In this document: piece by piece, positions 58,233 through 64,000 of the stretch
Layout: the number at the start of each line of letters is the position of its first letter
How positions within the stretch are numbered: the stretch's first letter is position 1
Assembly (NCBI RefSeq): GCF_002848265.1
Contig: NZ_CP025422.1
Coordinates: forward strand, 3,192,727-3,256,726
DNA length: 64,000 nt
Reading direction: 5' to 3'
Source: Zhihengliuella sp. ISTPL4
Lineage (GTDB): Bacteria; Actinomycetota; Actinomycetes; Actinomycetales; Microbacteriaceae
Translations under genes and position numbers: made by a program
Notes under the pieces: model-generated
The model's input: the letters and a program-made list of their open reading frames with translations, nothing else
Told to the model about the DNA's origin: nothing
Databases searched by the model: none

Positions 58233-59590
58233 CCCGGCTCTTCGCCCTGCACAGCGCGTATGGGCTCGCGACCGCGGCGGCCGCCATCGACGCGGGCCTG
58301 CTCGAGACGGGGACAGACCGAGACGGTCGGACGGTCGAGCGCGTTCTCGTGCCTTTCACCTCGTCCCGCGTCCCGGAGACCGTCGTCGGTATCGACGCCG
58401 ATCCCGCGCTGCATTCCCTCCGTGCGCGGTTCGATCGCGTGGAGCCGTTGGCGGACGTTCTCGGGCCCCTGCACCCCAGCGCCTGGCAGCCGACCGAGAC
58501 GGACCTTCCCGTGATGGGGCGCCTGCTCACACGGGCGTGGAATCTCGACCCGAGGGAGCTCGAACTCTTCGTCCAGAGTCCGCAGGTCGCGCCCGCCCGT
58601 ACGCTCCTGTCGCTGTTCCCGGAGGCGCGGGTGACCATCGTCGGCGACGGCCTGATGACCTACGCGCCGATGCGGGTACGGCTGCCGCATGCGGTCTCGG
58701 CTCGGATCGAGCGGGTCGTGTACGCCGATGTCGTTCCCGGGGTACGTCCCCTCGTCGCCGCTCCGTACGCCGCGCCCGCGCCGGTGCCGCCGGACTGGTT
58801 CGCTGCGGCGCTGCGGGAGACGGGCGGGGCGGAGACGGGGGTCGCGGCGGGGCCGGCGACCGTGCTCGTGCTCGGACAGTACCTCTCGGCACTCGGCCTC
58901 ATGACCCCCGCCGAGGAGCTCGCGCTCCAGCAACGCCTCATCGACCGGGCCGGCGCAGAGCGCCCGGAGCGGATCGTCTTCAAACCCCACCCGGCGGCAC
59001 CCCCGCAGCTCGTCGGCGCCGTCCGCGCGCACGCGGAGCGCCGGGGGCTGTCGTTCGTGGAGGACCGCAGCCGCCTCCCCGCCGAGCTCCTCGCGGAGCG
59101 GCTCGATGCGCGGGCGGTCGTGGCGACCTTCTCGACCGCGCTGCCGACCGTCCACACCCTGTTCGGGCGGAGGATCGGCGCCGCGGGCACGGTGGACCTG
59201 TTGCGCACCCTCGCCCCCGTGGAGAACAGCAACCGCGTCCCCCTCGTGATCGTCGACGCGCTCACTCGGCCGCACGCGCCGTACGCCGACCCGGATCGGC
59301 TGCAGCTCCTCCTGGACGCGGTCGGCTACACGATGCAGCCGGAGATCGCGGGGCATCTCCGCCCCCGAGCCGAGGAGCTGCTGCAGGACCTCGACGACGA
59401 GGAACGATGCCGGTACTTCTCCGCGGAGCGGCTGGGTGCGCTCGGCCTCTCCGGCGGGCGCGGGCCGACGGGCGTGCGGGGCCTGCTCACCCCGCGCGGC
59501 GGCGTGGGACGGATCGAGGAGTGGCGGTTGACGGCCGTCGGCGCCCGGCGCCGCGTCGGGCGTGCCTGGCGGGAGATCCGCGGACGATGA
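58229..59590 (+). CDS. Polysialyltransferase-family glycosyltransferase
   Basis: 453 aa. The GT-B-like pattern of polysialyltransferases is seen: ALHSAYGLATAAAAID at the start, EARVTIVGDGLMTYAP, VLVLGQYLSALGL, the KPHP motif with catalytic His, and VVATFSTALPTVHTLFG with the CMP-sugar Ser/Thr. Cytosolic or peripheral. Next to neuA and neuB it should polymerise or add a nonulosonic acid from its CMP form. Confidence 0.85.
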   Translation: MTRLFALHSAYGLATAAAAIDAGLLETGTDRDGRTVERVLVPFTSSRVPETVVGIDADPALHSLRARFDRVEPLADVLGPLHPSAWQPTETDLPVMGRLLTRAWNLDPRELELFVQSPQVAPARTLLSLFPEARVTIVGDGLMTYAPMRVRLPHAVSARIERVVYADVVPGVRPLVAAPYAAPAPVPPDWFAAALRETGGAETGVAAGPATVLVLGQYLSALGLMTPAEELALQQRLIDRAGAERPERIVFKPHPAAPPQLVGAVRAHAERRGLSFVEDRSRLPAELLAERLDARAVVATFSTALPTVHTLFGRRIGAAGTVDLLRTLAPVENSNRVPLVIVDALTRPHAPYADPDRLQLLLDAVGYTMQPEIAGHLRPRAEELLQDLDDEERCRYFSAERLGALGLSGGRGPTGVRGLLTPRGGVGRIEEWRLTAVGARRRVGRAWREIRGR

Positions 59591-59604
59591 CAAGGAGACA
59601 CGAC

Positions 59605-60765
59605 ATGCCCGAGAATCGACCGGCGACGGTGGCGATCATCCCGGCGCGCGGCGGGTCGAAGCAGATCCCGCGGAAGAACCTGGAACGCGTGGGTGGTGTC
59701 CCGCTCGTGGTCCGGGCCGTGCACGCGGCGCAGCAGGCGGCCGGCATCGATGCCGTGGCGGTCTCGACCGACGACGACGAGATCGCTGCGGTGGCCGAGG
59801 CAGCGGGTGCGTGCGTGATCCGCCGCCCCGCAGAGCTCTCCGGCGACACCGCATCCTCGGAGGCGGCCATCCTCCATGCGCTCGATGAGCTCGAGCGTGC
59901 GGGCGACCGCTTCGAGGTCGTCGCCTTCCTGCAGGCCACGTCGCCCTTCCTTCCGAGCGCGGCGCTGTCCCACGCCGTCGCCGACGTGCGCCAGGGGCGG
60001 GCCGACAGCGTGTTCTCCGCGATGGAGACCTATGGCTTCCTCTGGAGTCGCAGAGCGGACGGCACAGCGGAGGCGATCAACCACGAGGCCGAGCACCGCC
60101 CCCGTCGCCAGGACCGCGAGCCCCACTACCTGGAGACCGGCGCCTTCTATGTGTTCCGCGCCGATGGGTTCCGTACCCACCGGCACCGCTTCTTCGGCCG
60201 GATCGGGATCGCTCGCGTCACGGAGGAGACCGCGATCGAGATCGACGACGCCGCCCAGCTGCAGGCGGCGCGCGCTCTCGCCGTCCTCCACGAGCAGCCG
60301 GAACGCGTGCCCGTCCGCGCCGTGGTCACGGACTTCGACGGAGTGCACACGGACGACACCGCGATCATCGACGCCGAGGGTGGAGAACGGGTGCGGGTCA
60401 GCCGGGAGGACGGCATGGGCGTCGCGATGCTGCGGCGGGCGGGGGTGCCGCTGCTCATCCTCTCCACCGAGGTGAACACCGTGGTGCGGGCCCGCGCGGA
60501 CAAGCTTCGCGTCCCGGTGCTGCACGGCGTCGACGACAAGGAGTCGGCCCTGCGGCAGTGGGCGAGCGAGCAGGACGTGCCCCTCGCAGAGATCGCCTAC
60601 CTCGGCAACGACGTCAACGACCTTCCCGCCATGCGGATCGTGGGGTGGCCGGTCGCCGTCGCGAACGCGCACCCGCTCGTTCGTGCGGAGGCGCGCGTCG
60701 TGCTGGGGCGGCGAGGCGGCGACGGGGCCGTGCGGGAGCTCGTCGAACGGGTGTTGTCGAGCTGA
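59605..60765 (+). CDS. neuA: CMP-nonulosonate cytidylyltransferase fused to a KdsC-like HAD phosphatase
   Basis: 386 aa bifunctional chain. The N-terminal domain has IIPARGGSKQIPRKNL, the VSTDDDEIA block and FLQATSPFL of CMP-sialate/Kdn synthetases. From about residue 245 it has HAD motifs DFDGVHTDD, REDGMGVAMLRRAGV, Lys near VDDKESAL and GNDVNDLPAM. The attached phosphatase fits removal of the 9-phosphate before CMP activation. This implies a route through a phosphorylated hexose (Kdn or Neu5Ac 9-phosphate), which is inference. CAAGGAGAC precedes the ATG. Confidence 0.92.
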   Translation: MPENRPATVAIIPARGGSKQIPRKNLERVGGVPLVVRAVHAAQQAAGIDAVAVSTDDDEIAAVAEAAGACVIRRPAELSGDTASSEAAILHALDELERAGDRFEVVAFLQATSPFLPSAALSHAVADVRQGRADSVFSAMETYGFLWSRRADGTAEAINHEAEHRPRRQDREPHYLETGAFYVFRADGFRTHRHRFFGRIGIARVTEETAIEIDDAAQLQAARALAVLHEQPERVPVRAVVTDFDGVHTDDTAIIDAEGGERVRVSREDGMGVAMLRRAGVPLLILSTEVNTVVRARADKLRVPVLHGVDDKESALRQWASEQDVPLAEIAYLGNDVNDLPAMRIVGWPVAVANAHPLVRAEARVVLGRRGGDGAVRELVERVLSS

Positions 60766-60773
60766 CCGCCCCC

Positions 60774-60806
60774 GGTAACCGTCCGGTCCACCGGCGTTCA
60801 CCCGCG
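60774..60806 (+). promoter_or_regulatory. PHO-box-like array before neuB
   Basis: GGTAACC (60774), GGTCCAC (60785) and GTTCACC (60796) are spaced 11 bases apart, matching the PHO unit at six, five and seven of seven positions. A TACTCA hexamer at 60812 could be the -10. It lies in the 93-bp gap before neuB, giving neuB its own phosphate-responsive promoter inside the cluster. Confidence 0.5.
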
Positions 60807-60858
60807 GCCCGTACTCAGGAAGGACGGGGTGGTTGACCGTTCGACGACCGGAGGAATC

Positions 60859-61731
60859 ATGACTGTCAGCATCGGATCGCACGTGATCGGCGGCGGCCGT
60901 CCCGCCTACGTCATCGCGGAGATCGGCCTCAACCACAACGGCGACGTCGACATCGCCAAGCGGCTGATCGACGTCGCGGCCCGAGCCGGCGCCGACGCGG
61001 TGAAGTTCCAGAAGCGCACGCCCGAGATCGCCACCCCGGAGCACATGCGCGACGTGCCGCGGGAGACGCCGTGGGGCACGATGAGCTACCTCGATTACCG
61101 GCGCCGGGTGGAGTTCGGCCGTGACGAGTACGTCGAGATCGGCGATCACGCGACGATGCAGGGCCTGGACTGGTTCGCCTCGCCGTGGGACGTGCCGAGC
61201 GTCGCCTTCCTCGAAGACCTCAACGTCGTGGCGCACAAGGTGGCCTCGGCGAGCCTGACCGACACGGAGCTGCTCCTCGCGCTGCGGGAGACCGGGAAGC
61301 CCATCATCCTCTCGACGGGCATGTCGACCATGGAACAGATCGACCGGGCGCTGGACACGCTCGGCACCGACCGGGTCGTCCTCATGCACGCGACCTCGAC
61401 GTATCCGCTGGAGCCGGAAGAGGCGAACCTCCGGGTGATCGCGACGCTGCGGGACCGCTACCCCGGGATCCCCGTCGGCTACTCGGGACACGAGCGCGGC
61501 CTGCAGATCTCGCTCGCCGCAGTCGCGATGGGAGCCGTCGCCGTGGAGCGCCACATCACGCTGGACCGGACGATGTGGGGTTCCGACCACGCGGCGTCAC
61601 TGGAGCCCGGCGGCCTGGAGCACCTGGTCCGCGACATCCGGGTGATCGAGAGTGCCGTCGGCGACGGGGTCAAGCGCGTGTTCGACAGTGAGCGGGCGCC
61701 GATGGCCAAGCTCCGCCGCGTGCCGGCATGA
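60859..61731 (+). CDS. neuB: Nonulosonic-acid (sialic/Kdn) synthase without SAF domain
   Basis: 290 aa. The NeuB barrel is complete: VIAEIGLNHNGD, ADAVKFQKRTPE, YVEIGDHATMQGLDWFASPWD, HKVASASLTDTELL, ILSTGMSTMEQI and PVGYSGHERG with the EKH-type metal residues (VERHITLDR). Typical NeuB proteins continue for about 60 residues into a SAF (antifreeze-like) domain that closes the partner active site; here the protein ends right after KLRRVPA. It condenses PEP with ManNAc, mannose or a phosphate of them. GGAGGAATC precedes the start. Confidence 0.93.
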   Translation: MTVSIGSHVIGGGRPAYVIAEIGLNHNGDVDIAKRLIDVAARAGADAVKFQKRTPEIATPEHMRDVPRETPWGTMSYLDYRRRVEFGRDEYVEIGDHATMQGLDWFASPWDVPSVAFLEDLNVVAHKVASASLTDTELLLALRETGKPIILSTGMSTMEQIDRALDTLGTDRVVLMHATSTYPLEPEEANLRVIATLRDRYPGIPVGYSGHERGLQISLAAVAMGAVAVERHITLDRTMWGSDHAASLEPGGLEHLVRDIRVIESAVGDGVKRVFDSERAPMAKLRRVPA

Positions 61732-63134
61732 CCGACGGCGCCGGGATGCGCGTCGTGGCCATCGCGGACGCCGACTCCTTCGTGAAGTGGGCGGCGTCGC
61801 TGCTGGGGTCCGTGCCCGGCCTGCAGCCGCAGCTCGTGCTGGTGCGCACGCCGCTGACGGTGAGCGCAGCCCAGGAACGCGCCGCGCTGGCGGGGACCGG
61901 GCTCGGCGTCGGTGACGTCACGCGGCTCGACTTCGACCGCGTGGCCGACTGGCTGGAGGCTCAGCGTCCCGATGTCGTGCTGCTCGCCGGCCGGGGGCCG
62001 TTCGTCCGGCTCCTCGGACGGGTCGTCGATGCGCTGCCGCATCGCCCGGTGACCGTCTCCGGGCTCCCCGGCATGGCCATCCCGGCGCAGCGCGGCGCGC
62101 TCGACTACCGACGGCACACCGACCTCATGATCGTGCACTCGCACCGTGAGCGCCGCGCCTTCGCCGAACTTGCGGAGCGCATCGGCGTGCGGACGCCTTT
62201 CGCCCTGGCGACGCTGCCATTCGCACGGGGCCGGGAGCGGTGGGGCGGCGATCGTCTCCGGGAGTCTGCGGCGGCCGCGGTGCTCGCCGGTCGCCCCGGT
62301 GGCGTCGCCCTGGCGGAGCGTCCGGAGGAGCGCATACCGGCCCCCGTCCGGCGCCCCGGGGCGACGGACGTCGTCTTCGCGGCGCAGGCGCTCGTCCCTG
62401 CGCGCCCGGAGGAGCGTGCTGAGATCGCCGCCGTGCTCGTGCGCGCGGCGGAGGCCGACCCGGCGCGCCGGATCGTCGTGAAGCTGCGGTCGCGGCCGGG
62501 GGAGGCCGAGACGCACCTCGACCGCGACCCCTACACCCGGCTCTTCGACGGGAGGCGCCCCGCGAACCTCGTGTTCTCGCACGCGCCCATGGCGACCGCC
62601 CTCGAGTCCGCAGCCGGTCTGGTCACGGTGAGCTCGACCGCGGCGGTCGAGGCTCTGGCGCACGGAGTGCCCGTGATCGCCCTCGACCGTTTCGGGGTGC
62701 AGAAGAGCCTGCTGAACACGGTCTTCATCGGCAGCGGTCTGCTGGGCGGTGCGGGCGAGGTCGTCGCCGGCCGGTTCCGGCGCGCGCACCCGGCCTGGCT
62801 GCGCGACAACTACTTCCACCCCGAGGCCGAGTCGGACTGGTGGGATCGGGTGCAGGATCTCGTGGCGCTGCGCCGGGCCGGTGCTCTCCCGCATCGCGCG
62901 GTGCCGGCGGCGCGCGGCGGTGCCTGGCACGAGGCCTGGCATCGCGCGAGCGTGCTCGGCCGCGTGGATCGCACTCTGACCGGTCGTCTTGCGCTCGCGG
63001 CGGGCGTCCCTGCCACGCGCGCGCTCTCCGCCCTGCGCGCAGGGCGCCGTCAGACCGGCCAGAGCACCTGGACCGACCCGACGACGGACTACACGCTGGA
63101 GCCGAACCCGTTCCAGGACTCGATCCGGCGATGA
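61728..63134 (+). CDS. DUF6716 putative glycosyltransferase
   Basis: 468 aa. GT-B-like features: VAIADADSFVKWAASLL at the start, SGLPGMAIPAQRGALDYRR, VVFAAQALVPARPEER, a central RIVVKLR and the VTVSSTAAVEALAHGVPVIALDRFG donor-site block typical of capsule and sialic-type transferases. The C-terminal 70 residues form a polybasic tail. Coupled by ATGA to neuB. Likely adds a sugar or caps the polymer. It ends 19 bases from the convergent SDR stop. Confidence 0.85.
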   Translation: MTDGAGMRVVAIADADSFVKWAASLLGSVPGLQPQLVLVRTPLTVSAAQERAALAGTGLGVGDVTRLDFDRVADWLEAQRPDVVLLAGRGPFVRLLGRVVDALPHRPVTVSGLPGMAIPAQRGALDYRRHTDLMIVHSHRERRAFAELAERIGVRTPFALATLPFARGRERWGGDRLRESAAAAVLAGRPGGVALAERPEERIPAPVRRPGATDVVFAAQALVPARPEERAEIAAVLVRAAEADPARRIVVKLRSRPGEAETHLDRDPYTRLFDGRRPANLVFSHAPMATALESAAGLVTVSSTAAVEALAHGVPVIALDRFGVQKSLLNTVFIGSGLLGGAGEVVAGRFRRAHPAWLRDNYFHPEAESDWWDRVQDLVALRRAGALPHRAVPAARGGAWHEAWHRASVLGRVDRTLTGRLALAAGVPATRALSALRAGRRQTGQSTWTDPTTDYTLEPNPFQDSIRR

Positions 63135-63153
63135 GCGGAGGGCACGCCGGCGG

Positions 63154-64000
63154 TCACACCGTGCGCCAGTCGTGACTCTCGATCGCTGCACCCGCCTGCG
63201 GGCCCATCTGCAGCATGCCGCCGTCGATCACGACCGAGGCCCCCGAGATGTAGGCGGCCTCGGGCGAGGCGAGGAAGGCGATCAGCGCGGCGACCTCGCG
63301 GGCATCGCCGGGGCGTCCGAGCGGGATCCCCGGACGGTCCTCGGAGTGCGGGTCGGTGTCGGTCTGGCCGGTCATCGGTGTCGCGATCTCGCCAGGGGCC
63401 ACGCTCACGGCGCTGATCCCGTAGCGGCCGAGTTCCAGCGCGAGGTTCTTCATGAGCCCGCCGAGACCGTGCTTCGCCGTGTCGTATGCGCTCGCCCCGA
63501 CCATCGGCTGGTGCTCGTGCACGCTGGTCACGGAGATGAGGCGTCCGCCACGCCCCGCGGCGACCATGGCGCGGGCCGCCCGCTGCAGGCAGACGAAGGC
63601 GCCGGTGAGGTCGGTGTCGAGCACGCGGTTCCAGTCGTCGAGCGTCACGTCCAGGAACGGGGTCTGGAGTCCGGCCCCGGCGTTGTTGACGAACACGTCC
63701 ACGCCGCCGAGTTCCGCGATGAGCCCGTCGACAACATCGCCGCACGCCGGGATGTCGGAGACGTCGAGCTGCGTCACCACCGCACGGGCGCCGTGACTAC
63801 GTACCTCGTCCGCGGTCTCCTGGGCGCCGGCCTCGTCGCTGTGCCACGTGATGCCCACGTCGATACCGGCCGCTGCGAGAGCGACGGCGGTCGCGCGGCC
63901 GATGCCGGAGTCGGCACCGGTCACGATCGCGCGGCGGGCCTCGGCCTCCAGGCGTGCCTGCGGCTCTCCGGCCTCGGCCAGCGGGGTCGGGGTCTTGTCG
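63154..64000 (-). CDS. SDR-family oxidoreductase, 5' end outside window
   Basis: The frame continues upstream of the GTG at 63924 to the window edge without a stop (…EARRAIVTGADSGIGRAT), so the start is not seen. TGADSGIGRA binds NAD(P), NNAGAG and the SVTSVHEHQ/YDTAKHGLGG segment supply Ser, Tyr and Lys, and ISGASVVIDGGM ends the fold. It resembles glucose-1-dehydrogenase-like SDRs. Substrate unknown; a link to the polymer genes is not shown. Confidence 0.85.
   Translation of the reverse strand, partial: DKTPTPLAEAGEPQARLEAEARRAIVTGADSGIGRATAVALAAAGIDVGITWHSDEAGAQETADEVRSHGARAVVTQLDVSDIPACGDVVDGLIAELGGVDVFVNNAGAGLQTPFLDVTLDDWNRVLDTDLTGAFVCLQRAARAMVAAGRGGRLISVTSVHEHQPMVGASAYDTAKHGLGGLMKNLALELGRYGISAVSVAPGEIATPMTGQTDTDPHSEDRPGIPLGRPGDAREVAALIAFLASPEAAYISGASVVIDGGMLQMGPQAGAAIESHDWRTV

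Overview
The window is about 70% GC, is densely coded on both strands, uses many GTG starts and ATGA/GTGA/TGATG gene overlaps, and carries families typical of Microbacteriaceae (FBP zinc-finger protein, DUF7882, DUF6412, DUF6421, DUF6716, DUF4229 beside MenA, fused PhnE). It reads as chromosomal DNA of a Microbacterium-like actinomycete. I see no rRNA, tRNA, CRISPR array, prophage or intact insertion sequence. The window cuts two genes: a copper-storage-type protein at the left edge and an SDR at the right edge.

Layout. 1-1295: copper-storage tail, a small unknown protein and an FBP protein. 1292-5246 (minus): a tryptophan-degradation operon, kynA - amidohydrolase - kynU - paaX-like regulator. 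The amidohydrolase sits where the kynurenine formamidase step is needed. 5413-12441: esterase, TetR/MBL divergent pair with clear palindromic operators, NCS1 permease plus cysteine hydrolase, M18 aminopeptidase, and a DMT transporter behind a ykkC-class (probably guanidine-I) riboswitch. 12451-14473: a divergent two-component system in which the kinase gene is preceded by a 15-codon gene with a perfect Shine-Dalgarno. 14688-22125: GntR regulator and a phosphonate uptake/catabolism operon (phnD, phnC, fused phnE, FAD oxidoreductase, PhnX-like HAD, Zn-alcohol dehydrogenase). 22130-25648: pncC and a probable stress cluster (DUF6766, FHA-like, DUF7882, SDR) with a shared upstream motif. 25705-33031: transporters, YidC/DUF6412, nitronate monooxygenase, PurU, antiporter, amidotransferase and a LysR effector domain without DNA-binding domain. 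33042-36866: a PspC envelope-stress module with divergent kinase/regulator. 36873-45388: hexapeptide-repeat protein, Nei-type glycosylase, EI24, Lhr helicase, ABC-F. 45673-56884: housekeeping and accessory genes including NUDIX, threonine aldolase, MFS, DUF6421 divergent from Lrp, DUF5937/ArsR with cupin, MenA and DUF4229.

57252-63134 is the most striking block: glycosyltransferase - polysialyltransferase-like protein - NeuA fused to a HAD phosphatase - NeuB lacking the C-terminal SAF domain - DUF6716. It looks like synthesis of a nonulosonic-acid cell-wall polymer (teichulosonic-acid type). Arrays of 11-bp units with GTTCACC cores, the architecture of actinobacterial PHO boxes, precede the operon and neuB. 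A third, inverted array lies upstream of the phosphonate operon. This suggests phosphate-limitation control of both loci, including a switch to a phosphate-free wall polymer.

Three repeat classes run through the window. (A) A short CTTCGACAGGCTCAG element lies in-frame inside four coding sequences (kynU, cysteine hydrolase, phnE, DUF6421). (B) An 86-89 bp element bounded by 16-bp inverted arms with an ACAACTCAGG core lies in-frame inside two (amidohydrolase, ABC-F). (C) Nested palindromes, several with GCACGA/TCGTGC arms, lie between genes.
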